A DNA stretch of 64,000 nucleotides from Kalmanozyma brasiliensis GHG001 (taxonomy: Eukaryota; Basidiomycota; Ustilaginomycetes; Ustilaginales), in NCBI RefSeq assembly GCF_000497045.1, contig NW_015961989.1, forward strand, positions 124,001 to 188,000. The letters are read 5' to 3'. A program made the translations under genes and the position numbers. The notes beneath the pieces were generated by a model. It saw only the letters and a program-made list of their open reading frames with translations, had not been told where the DNA came from and ran no database searches. Shown here in pieces: positions 55,101-62,667 of this stretch; position 1 is the stretch's first letter, and the number at the start of each line of letters is the position of its first letter.

Positions 55101-57576
55101 ACCGCCACCGCCCTTGCCGAAGGACGACATGCAGAGACCTGCATCGACGAAGAACGGATCTGCTGCGTCTACCCCTCGTATGGTGTCGTCTGGCTCCAGA
55201 GCCGAGCCATTCTCTTCAGCAAGGAAGGAGCTCCCTCGTTCGGGCACATCGCTCGGCTTTACGACTCCGGGAAGGAAGACATCTCGCGAGTTTAGCAGCA
55301 GGATCACAGCTCCAACGAAGAGCTCCATCGCCAGGAGCGTGCAGCCTTCTCCGGCTTCAGCTGCTCGCCCGACAGTGAGATCCACGTCTGCCTCGTCTCC
55401 GAGCGCCGCTACCTCGGCTTCTATCTCGCGCTCGCCCCAACGACCCGCCTATCCTCCTTCTTCCTTCCGTTCGGGCTCCTCGACTGCACGACTCTCTTCC
55501 TATGCCAACGAGTCGCCTTCCAAGACTGCGACGGAGGCGTCCAGCTTCTTGTCTAGACGTCGACAGCCTTCGACGGAGGACGCGACAGCTTCGCTGACAT
55601 CCATTGTGAATCGAGGCACATCATCGCAGCCGCTCCAGGGCGTCACGACAGCACCTCCGCCAAGTCCGACCGAGGTGCGTCGCCGCACCACCACGCTCGA
55701 CAGGCGTGTTCTGAACCCGATCCGCACTTCGTTCGCGCAAGACCCCGTCATTGTTCGTCCAGCCACCGCGAGCGGCTTCCGTGGTCCTTTGACTGCTCAG
55801 GATCGCAAGATGAGCCAGCCAACCCTCGACATGCTGGACGATCGCGAGTTCCTCGAGGCACTCGAGCAGGTCCGAGCTGTGCAGCGCGAGCGCATTCAGG
55901 CCCAAGCCCAGGAGGTGGAAAACAAAACACGCCTGGCTCGTCTCGGGATGATGTCCGGCAACCACCTCAAGACGAAGAGCCCGGTCTCGATGCTCGATGG
56001 CGCAGATCTGAGCTCCTCCTCGGCTAGAAGGAGTAACGACAGCGGCGAGAGACAAGAGGTTGATGGTCGTGTTGCCCGCCCGGCTCACGTACCTTCCAGA
56101 CCCAGGCTACCTCACAGACGGTCCGCCAGTGCGGACGCCAAGCTGAGCCGGTCCAAATCGGCGTTCTCGACCTCTCCAGAGTCAGAGAAGGCCCTTGACC
56201 AGCGGCAGAAGGACATCGTCAAGGCGTACGCCGACAAAGTTTCCCCTTCCCTTGGCGCGCCGACGACGGGTCTAGAATGGGGCGTCGGCAAAGCCAGTGG
56301 CAAACTCCACGACGGCACCTTTGTCAACGACGACGACTGGAAAAAGGAAGTCAAGGCGCTCTTCCTCATCCGAGAGCTAGTGCAGACCGAGAGGAGCTAT
56401 GCGCGACACCTCAGTAGCCTTCTCAGCGTCGTCAGCAAGATGCAGGTCCCTTCGAACGGCAGCTCCCATCTTTTGGGTGCGAAGCGCAAGTCGACCAGCA
56501 ACCTATTTGCGGCCTACTCGTCCGCCTACGCGAACAAGACGTCAGCCAACTCCGCGCCTCCGAGCCACGTCGCATTGCTTAAGTCGCACTTGCCACAGCT
56601 GATTGCGCTCAGCAACTCGCTCGTCCAGCGTGTCGAGGAGAACCCGACGAGCGCTGGCGTTGGTGCCGCTTTCGACGTGCTGTCCGCCGAGCTCGAGTCG
56701 ACCTTTGTTAGCTGGTCGAGCGTTGCATCTCAGGCCCTCAAGGATCTAGGCAAGACGGAGCAGGCCAAGACCAAGTCGCCGTACAAGATCGGCTTGGTAC
56801 CGCTTATGCCTCGTGAGTCGGCCGAGGTGGGCGCTTCGACTGGCGAAGCGTTGAGCAGCAGCGGACACTCGTCGCCTGGATCTGGGTTCAAGAGTTCGAC
56901 ACTGCGCATGACGTCGCTCACACGGCCCGCTTCGCCGGTTGCTGTTCGACAAGAGCCAGCAACGATCGCATCGGGCCAGACGGAGCAAGCAGCTACATCG
57001 GCAGTGAGCAGGTCGACAAAGCGCCGCAGCACCATCACGAGCACCAGCTTCATTCCGCCTCCTCGTGTTGTTGTAGCTCCCCCTGTCGATACACCCGTGG
57101 TCTTTTCTTCGAGCCCGGAGCAGGAGAAAAGTCTCGAATCATCCAATTCGACATCATCGCGACGCTTCAACCACTCTCGCAGCCAATCGACCCTGGTCAC
57201 CCCTCTCCAAACGCCCACGTCGGCGACCGCACCCGATTCGTGGCACCATCCACCCCCTGGTAGCAAAAGCCTCACGCCGATGGACATTGCCATCATGCCC
57301 ACGCAGCGCATCCCGCGCTACGGCCTCATGCTGCGCGATCTTCTGCGCAACACACCGCCGGAATCCTTGTCGCATGCTCGGGTGCAACGGGCCATCTCGT
57401 TGATCCAGAAGGTGGCGCTGCTATGCGACTCGGCTGCGCCCGTGACGGGGGTGAAGACGGCGCCGAGCTCGGGCGCTGCTACGCCGATGCGCGCGGGTAG
57501 CGTGCTAGGTATGACACCGACCGTGGAGGTGCCGCTGCTGACGGCGGGGACGTTTGGGTTGACGAGACGCGCCTGA
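52114..57576 (+). CDS. Giant RhoGEF with an interrupted C-terminal DH domain
   Basis: A 1820-residue single-exon protein. The frame starts at a GTG at 52102, so the first in-frame ATG, 52114 (MAPNHTSSS), is taken. The first about 1380 residues are low-complexity, Ser/Thr/Pro/Ala-rich and basic, typical of a disordered regulatory region. The C-terminus has a Dbl-homology domain: CR1 LIRELVQTERSYARHL (about 1420-1435), a CR2-like helix LLKSHLPQLIALSNSL, and CR3 IMPTQRIPRYGLMLRDLL (about 1726-1743), with the last helix RVQRAISLIQKVALLC. DH domains activate Rho/Cdc42 GTPases by GDP release. Here CR2 and CR3 are separated by about 165 residues of low complexity, and no PH domain follows before the stop. 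Target GTPase unknown. Confidence 0.85.
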   Translation: MAPNHTSSSATPRVETTPSPSRSEKSQTRRPGAVKSSRTLSNSSIPTLSTTRLARQPSPSTSNAQHMQNSPLPSRRPARSGICPSSSRPALITAAAQDPSQDHHRSDSGRSTGSSRSTATTDSFFLPQHPHTLSRRFKDLPRPPSSSAIVDASKQHARASVLGIDTAIDPAAPSAVLPSAHLFRTKSSVSTTPTSPEEGNGSSLGGPDFPPQQDDDGKLTAQDRVLDDFWRSEYSNAPPSTDPLQSSLPPLMLSDAPIAPSRSQSLEFFAAPLDADRIDKAPEDDLLLQDQGTSIGSATPLVAANLQKLDLQNDDSAVSPIEAYRLSSPVLSSPSGAPTPTKRSDDGRPRISPYQHLVTPASPSSAPIEPKSFPSKSSSSLSSSSAHDHDKTASAHASKRSSTSSSSSFRMTLSRQAKSLRSSFLWTTPTSATTPSPGREQVTNSPALSGTSSSTPASQASSSPSLAGASPHPTTDELSSTDSSSQRNIATQGIAGRRTVSAVTPGKSPARTAYSSSYIPQSRPSEPSSRLDARSKTSPPRTSIGASSASKEPTDYGRSEDRPKSRLSSRLTLHGAQWSMKMSHLTTKKTKDAALSKSAYSQTAVEASSRTVGRHAKSQAAASPAAKASSAPVLNGASQETGKDSSVAQAPKRPGPLPISSPPFNGNQGSSTAAQISPSFAASFAFLNSQIESPMPSPALSTSALPPSSAAPASVEDLAVVKDHFNLVPSANTSAPVDPTIGNSFDTVARAALFDQLADSPEAVYKTLAFPEPATMPASQSLGSVAASSANASRKIGHKKHASLGSTALITKSARAAAADLDKRAVATPVVSSGLPLFKGHLIASSNTSMIAPSFASPKEEGRFFDALTSPFEEQPPGAKTQNGAVLPAYDTAGEFFPSVGTELTSLMHDRAPASGQATSTVPQLSRTSLGRRLSGVFDSTKARATRKNAVASPPQSPRVESTRMDALPTRPETSLGFHLRNPLRRDRKESLKTVRPPPPLPKDDMQRPASTKNGSAASTPRMVSSGSRAEPFSSARKELPRSGTSLGFTTPGRKTSREFSSRITAPTKSSIARSVQPSPASAARPTVRSTSASSPSAATSASISRSPQRPAYPPSSFRSGSSTARLSSYANESPSKTATEASSFLSRRRQPSTEDATASLTSIVNRGTSSQPLQGVTTAPPPSPTEVRRRTTTLDRRVLNPIRTSFAQDPVIVRPATASGFRGPLTAQDRKMSQPTLDMLDDREFLEALEQVRAVQRERIQAQAQEVENKTRLARLGMMSGNHLKTKSPVSMLDGADLSSSSARRSNDSGERQEVDGRVARPAHVPSRPRLPHRRSASADAKLSRSKSAFSTSPESEKALDQRQKDIVKAYADKVSPSLGAPTTGLEWGVGKASGKLHDGTFVNDDDWKKEVKALFLIRELVQTERSYARHLSSLLSVVSKMQVPSNGSSHLLGAKRKSTSNLFAAYSSAYANKTSANSAPPSHVALLKSHLPQLIALSNSLVQRVEENPTSAGVGAAFDVLSAELESTFVSWSSVASQALKDLGKTEQAKTKSPYKIGLVPLMPRESAEVGASTGEALSSSGHSSPGSGFKSSTLRMTSLTRPASPVAVRQEPATIASGQTEQAATSAVSRSTKRRSTITSTSFIPPPRVVVAPPVDTPVVFSSSPEQEKSLESSNSTSSRRFNHSRSQSTLVTPLQTPTSATAPDSWHHPPPGSKSLTPMDIAIMPTQRIPRYGLMLRDLLRNTPPESLSHARVQRAISLIQKVALLCDSAAPVTGVKTAPSSGAATPMRAGSVLGMTPTVEVPLLTAGTFGLTRRA

Positions 57577-57779
57577 CGGATGGAACACGGACATCATTTG
57601 ATCCTATTGAGATCGCTTCCTAGCCCACCCGCCCGACGTGTGGGCAGGATCTGTATTTGTACAACCCTCTTTGCATCGCATGGATCTGTTATGACGGTAT
57701 CATCGGCCGTGTGTGCGGACCGCAGAGTTGGAGTTTGAGAATTGAGGACGAGAGACTATGATACAAGATGCTGGAAAAC

Positions 57780-58358
57780 TTAGGCCTGCTGTTGCTGCTG
57801 CTGACGGTTGACGCTGGAGAAAATGTCTTTGAGGTGCGATTGTGCGTCCTGGCCTTGCTTTTGGAGGTACTGTGCGCGGGTGCGTCGAAGTGGTATAGAA
57901 TGGGTCAGTATGAGACCGGGAAGGAGTTGGATGTGGGGGTGAGGGGGGCTTACCTTTTGCTTCTTGTGCAGGGCCTCTACGTCGCTTGTGAGGGCTTGTT
58001 GTTGAGCTGTGAGGCTTGCGAGCACCTGCGCCTGGGAATCTTGCATGAACCTGTGTAGCGAACGAGGTGAACCCACTCCCACTTGTCAGTATGACATCTG
58101 GCGCTCTCTTCTCGCTTTCGAGTGAGGAAGGGTTGTGAATGTTGTGGATACGTACATCTTCCCTACACTCCTGTAGAAAGCAGCATTGGGATCCTGAATG
58201 CCCTGCAGCTCGGTGAGCGTCAAGGTGTTGAGTTTGGCTTCTCGCTCGCGGGCCGCGATCTGCGCCCGTAGCGCCGCAAGCTGTTGGTTCGTCTGGTAGA
58301 CCTGGAGTTGGATCTTCTCGAGGACTCGGGAGAGCGTCTCGTCGGGTATGGCGGACAT
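57780..58358 (-). CDS. PFD1: Prefoldin subunit 1
   Basis: Three exons on the minus strand, 58358-58156, 58050-57954 and 57869-57780, give 129 residues. Donors are GTACGT and GTAAGC, acceptors CAG, and the frame is kept. The protein is a beta-prefoldin: an N-terminal coiled-coil helix (MSAIPDETLSRVLEKIQLQ), the hairpin region LTLTELQGIQDPNAAFYRSV and GKMFMQDSQAQVL, and a second helix LTSDVEALHKKQKYLQKQ. It ends in a glutamine run. Prefoldin is a hexamer that passes nascent actin and tubulin to the CCT chaperonin. Its length matches human PFDN1 (about 122). It is convergent with the RhoGEF, 203 bp apart. Confidence 0.93.
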
Positions 58359-58792
58359 GGCTGTGGTGCGTTTGCTGGTGGTGAGGTCGGGCGAGGGGTG
58401 CGGATGATGGTGGGTGCGATGATGCTGAGTGTGCCGAGTTCGATGCGCGTGACACTGCTGCCGAGTGCGCTGAGGTCGATGTGCGTGATGCCGCTGCTGG
58501 GCACGCCGGGCCTGAAAAGGGGTGGAATGTGGGCAAACGAAGGTAGCGGCAGAGTCGTGATGGTAAATGAGAGACGTTGGATAAAGAACGAGAAGGATGA
58601 GAAGATGGCGATTTTGGACATTTGAGAATTGCACTTGACCGTGCGCGATAGAAAGTGTTGCTCTCAGCCCTCTCTACAGGAGAGCCACTACTCCAACACA
58701 CTCACACTCACTTTCACCTCTGACATGCTCAATCACAGTCTCGATCGTTACTGTCGTGTGACGTGCTGGGTTTGATCCTTTCATTGCGGAGC
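58359..58792. other. Intergenic region, AIM18-like to PFD1
   Basis: These 434 bp hold no supported gene. Confidence 0.5.
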
Positions 58793-59839
58793 TCACGCCT
58801 CAGGCTGTGACCCCAGCAACCCCTGCTCCACCGACCGCTTGAACTTGGGACTGATCTCGCCTTTGTCCGCAAAGTACGCGAGCACGAGCTCCCTGCCCAC
58901 CGTGAAGCCCTGGTACTTGTCCTCTAGCTTTGCCACATTCGACTCCACTTTGCCCCCATACGTCTGACCCTCATACTCGAACGTCAATCCCATCCTTGAT
59001 GGCTTGCCTTTCTCCATTGGCGCGATGACCACATCCAACGCGCTTCCTTTGGGCACGCTTCCCTTAGGCATGCTCTCCTTGACACCACGGATATCCTCCT
59101 CGAACTGCACTTCTACCTCCCTCGGTACGCTCTCCGACTTGAGCGCCTTCTTGAGTCTCGCCTGCAACGCACGCACAAAGCCGTCCCGAAGGTGGTTGAA
59201 GTCGGTATTTCTCACGGGGACGATGCGGATGATGACGGGCACGCCTGCATCGAGCAAGGTCCTCATGTGCTCTTCCAGGCTCCCTGACGCTGGCATGGGC
59301 GGTGAAGGATGGGACTCGTCGATGTAGAGCGCAGCAACGTAGACGCGGACCGAGAGGAAGGACACGGTGCGGACGCCTAGACCTGCCAGTTTCAGGCGTG
59401 GCGCAGCTGTGGTCGAGGACAGCGTGGCGGGTGTGGCGAGGTACTGGGAGAAAGAGAGTCCGGTATCTGGGTCGAGGACTTGGGTAGAAGCGTCCGCGGG
59501 GGGCGAGGGAAGATTAGAGGCGGTCGGAGGTGCAGCGTCCAGGTGGACCGGCGAAGAGAGGTTGTAGACGGTCACGATGCCTGCCAGCGCCGCTGCTGCG
59601 AGGAGCGGCGCCCATCTCCGCGACTCAGCTTGAGTGGAGTTGACGTAGATCGAAGCGGCAATAGACGGATGAAACGATTGCTGGAAGAAGGTCGGTCGCT
59701 GGACAGCATCGGCTGAGGAGGAAGGCGGGAAGGCCGGGTAGGAGCGCGTGAAGGTGGCGACGCTTCTCCTGGCTGTTGTGCTGGACGCAAGGAGGCGTCG
59801 TGAGCCGGCCAGAGCGATGCTGGTGCGACCGGCAATCAT
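58793..59839 (-). CDS. Mitochondrial chalcone isomerase-like protein (AIM18/FMP22 type)
   Basis: A 348-residue single-exon protein. The open frame continues upstream only to a TTG; ATG 59839 (MIAGRTSIALAGSRRLL) gives a basic, Ser/Ala/Arg-rich mitochondrial presequence. A hydrophobic segment LLAAAALAGIVTVYNL (about 78-93) may be an inner-membrane span. The chalcone-isomerase fold follows: LKLAGLGVRTVSFLSVRVYVAALYI, RNTDFNHLRDGFVRAL, and a C-terminal KGEISPKFKRSVEQGLL. In yeast, Aim18 and Aim46 are CHI-fold mitochondrial proteins; they are not flavonoid enzymes but are reported to bind heme. The family call is firm; activity is not predicted. Confidence 0.88.
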   Translation of the reverse strand: MIAGRTSIALAGSRRLLASSTTARRSVATFTRSYPAFPPSSSADAVQRPTFFQQSFHPSIAASIYVNSTQAESRRWAPLLAAAALAGIVTVYNLSSPVHLDAAPPTASNLPSPPADASTQVLDPDTGLSFSQYLATPATLSSTTAAPRLKLAGLGVRTVSFLSVRVYVAALYIDESHPSPPMPASGSLEEHMRTLLDAGVPVIIRIVPVRNTDFNHLRDGFVRALQARLKKALKSESVPREVEVQFEEDIRGVKESMPKGSVPKGSALDVVIAPMEKGKPSRMGLTFEYEGQTYGGKVESNVAKLEDKYQGFTVGRELVLAYFADKGEISPKFKRSVEQGLLGSQPEA

Positions 59840-60594
59840 ATTGACGTCCACAATCGAAGCAAGCAGGACAGTGTGTGGATGAGGAGCGAGAAGGAAGAAA
59901 GCATTGCCCAGAGACAAAGGGAGTCGGTGCTTGCTTGCTCGGTTGAAAGGTTGACCGGCGATTTACGCTCTAAATTGTTAGCAGGGCGATGCTCACAGGG
60001 CGCGACTGGCTGCAAACGCCCGAAGGCCTCTCACTCGCCAAGACCCGCATCCGAACGTAGCCGACGGCCCTATGCGACGATGCTAGGCCGAGTCCGCGCC
60101 ATACGACACTCTGGCTGGCATGATGAACCGAGACCTTAACGAGCGGAGTCGATGTTTAGGAGAGTTTTTTTAAGGCGAATTTCAGGGCTTCGCGGCTGCG
60201 TGGTTGGCGATCCTTGCATCGAGACAAACACTCTTTTTGGATGCTGCGCCCGTTCGCTCGATTCCGCACGCGTCCAAAAAGTGTGAAACACAGCCAAAAT
60301 GCAAAAGGGGCTCACAGCGCAGCACTTGAATCACAACCAACACCACCCTCGGCTTGGTGACTGCAGCCGATCAAAAGGGCCTAGTCTCCAATCACCACCA
60401 CTACCATCTTCAACAGCGTCACAACCTACAGCTCAGTCTCATCACACCTACGCAATCTTCTACAATACACGCTCCATCTTGCTTTCCACCCATCATCGAA
60501 TATCAAGACTATCGACACCAGAGCCACACCACCTCAGATGCTCGTATCACAACGTCCTCCGGTCTCTACCGCCGACGCACCTCGTCAACACACC
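59840..60594. other. Divergent intergenic region, AIM18-like / GNA1
   Basis: These 755 bp separate two divergent genes. It includes an upstream in-frame ATG for GNA1 at 60538. No other gene is seen. Confidence 0.5.
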
Positions 60595-61134
60595 ATGGCC
60601 GCCTCAACATCAAAGCTCACTCCAGAGTCGCAACTGCAGCTCGCTTTTGATTCATCGTTGATACCACAAGCATCGAAAGACTTGCTACCCTCCGACGTCA
60701 TCGTTCGCCCGTTGGCCAGCGACGACTATAACCGAGGTCACCTGCGGGTGCTCTCAGACCTCACACAGGCGCCGGATATTGGCCTCGCGGCGTGGCAGAA
60801 GCAGTTCGCGCTTCAGATGGCTTCCCCCAACACCTACTATCCGATCGTATTCATCCACACAGCCACAGACCAGATCGTAGCATGCGGCACCTTGTTTGTC
60901 GAATTCAAGTTTCTTCGCGGCGGCGGGCTGTGCGGACACATCGAGGACATCGTCGTCCACCGCGATGGCCAGGGCAAAGGCTTGGGCAAGAGGATCATCG
61001 AGATCCTCACAGACGTAGGCAAACAGCGGGGCTGCTACAAGGTCATTCTCGACTGTAGCGAGAAGAACGTCGCATTTTATGAAAAGTGCGGGTATCATAA
61101 GGCGGGCGAACAGATGGCGGTTTACTTTGTATGA
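60595..61134 (+). CDS. GNA1: Glucosamine-6-phosphate N-acetyltransferase
   Basis: A GNAT-fold enzyme that transfers acetyl from acetyl-CoA to glucosamine 6-phosphate, an essential step to UDP-GlcNAc and chitin. From ATG 60595 the protein has 179 residues, near the family size. Key blocks are VIVRPLASDDYNRGHLRVL, VACGTLFVEFKFLR, CGHIEDIVVH, the acetyl-CoA loop RDGQGKGLGKRI, and ILDCSEKNVAFYEKCGY. ATG 60595 sits in a strong context (CACCATGG), unlike the in-frame ATG 60538 (CAGATGC), which would add 19 residues, so 60595 was chosen. The stop is 26 bp from the convergent orphan stop at 61161. Confidence 0.94.
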   Translation: MAASTSKLTPESQLQLAFDSSLIPQASKDLLPSDVIVRPLASDDYNRGHLRVLSDLTQAPDIGLAAWQKQFALQMASPNTYYPIVFIHTATDQIVACGTLFVEFKFLRGGGLCGHIEDIVVHRDGQGKGLGKRIIEILTDVGKQRGCYKVILDCSEKNVAFYEKCGYHKAGEQMAVYFV

Positions 61135-61160
61135 CCCGAGACGAAATGGACAATGGCTTA

Positions 61161-62344
61161 TCACTCCTTCCAACGACCCACCTCGACCTCGCATATCGCT
61201 TCGAAGCCGAGCAGGCTTTGAGAACCTCGTGTCTCGAGATACGGGAGAGTGATCCAGGATTCGTACGCGGATCGTCGCTGCTTGCTCCGTCGCTGTGTTG
61301 CTTCGTCGCTGGGCCGAGATGATGAGGAGGCAGGAGGCTCGCCAGATCGAATGAGTGTGGGAACGAGCAGCTGAAGGTGCTGCGTCGATATGCGGTACTG
61401 CGATGCGAGTTCGGACGTTCGCTCGACGAATCGTTCCAGCGGCCAAGTCGCCCACATCGGATCTTGAAATACGAACTCGAGTCCCTTGCGCTGCGCTGCT
61501 TCTTCCAGCAGTGATCGCAACGAGTCGCTGGCCGTTGTCAACTTGGTCAACGCCTTGTTCTGCAGATAGAAAGGTGCACCGAAGAAAGTGTGAAGGTCAG
61601 CCACCGATCCATCTCGTTCCAAGAAAGCTGCATCTTGGTACCTACTAAACGTTCCATGACCGTCGTCAATCCATCATGAGCCGCCTCTATCCGGCTTACC
61701 GCATCCGCCAGCCTCGACTCTCTCAACCCTCCTGGCCCCAATATTGGATCGTGTGCCTGCCTCGGGTCCAGCTCCAGAGCTCTTCTCTTGTCCTGTGCCC
61801 TCGATGCGGTCGCCGATGCCGGCCCTCTCGCCTGCCTCGTCGTCCCAGCCTCGCGCTGCCCCAGCTTGTTCGCAGCATGCACATCCTCCCATCCGTCCAC
61901 GGCCTCCTTTGCCCACTTCAGCCCGTCGAACGTCGCCATCTCCTCCCACATCCTCGCCGCCGCCACAAACGCCAGCAACAACGTGCGGCACTGTCGATGA
62001 TACGTCGTCTCAAAGTCCCTACTGAGTAGTCCCGTGGCGTCGTACATGGACGACGAAGGACCGGGTGTGGCAGGCGACATCTGTCGATTCGAAGGGGCCG
62101 GTGAGGAGCGGGATGATAGTGAGATGCTGCGATTTCCAGAGCCATTGCCGCTACCGTTGCCCAAGTTTGAGCTCTTTGAGCCTTTCGGCGTAGACGGCGG
62201 CTGCTTGTGGGAGCTCGAGGAGGGGGAGGAGGGCGGTGGGGTGGCTGACTTGTTGGCTTTCGCAAGCAGAGCTGCGTTCTGGCTGTTGCGGCCGAAGGGC
62301 GACATGGCGGCCGCCGATGGACGGTTAGGCGCTGGAGAGGGCAT
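61161..62344 (-). CDS. Protein of unknown function, two exons
   Basis: Exons 62344-61646 and 61559-61161 on the minus strand, joined across an 86-nt intron (GTAGGT...CTGAC...CAG), give 365 residues. The N-terminal about 110 residues are Ser/Pro/Asn/Gly-rich. A helical block follows with TYHRQCRTLLLAFVAAARMW and LKWAKEAVDGWEDVHAANKL, then RLADAVSRIEAAHDGL running across the join into NKALTKLTTASDSL. The C-terminal part (WPLERFVERTSELASQYRI, LQLLVPTLIRSGEPP) ends in FEAICEVEVGRWKE. I do not recognise the family. Coiled-coil-like helices and size would fit a structural or complex subunit, which is only a guess. The intron is supported by a branch-site match and by the helix that continues through the join. 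Confidence 0.65.
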
Positions 62345-62667
62345 TGCGCTACAGCCTGAGGCGGCCCTGATGCCGCACGATGCTTGACTGCAGTGATTCG
62401 AAAGGTCGGTCGGTGTCAGGACGGATGTCAGGGACCTCCCATCAAGGGGAGCGGCAGCGCCAAATTTTGATCACAAATTCGGAAGACGGGGCGTCGAAAT
62501 TCTCAAAGTGTTACGTCTGAGCGCGGTTGGGCCCCACACGGCTGAAAGCGTCGACCGGCTCATCCGGTGACAGCAAAAAGGCGACTGAGCAGCCGACTCT
62601 CATCTCCACATCCCCATCCCATCCTTCCTTCCTTCCTTCATACCGTCCTTCCCCTCAGCTGCACATA
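62345..62667. other. Divergent intergenic region before the last gene
   Basis: These 323 bp separate two divergent ATGs. A CCTT repeat occurs near 62620-62637. Confidence 0.5.
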
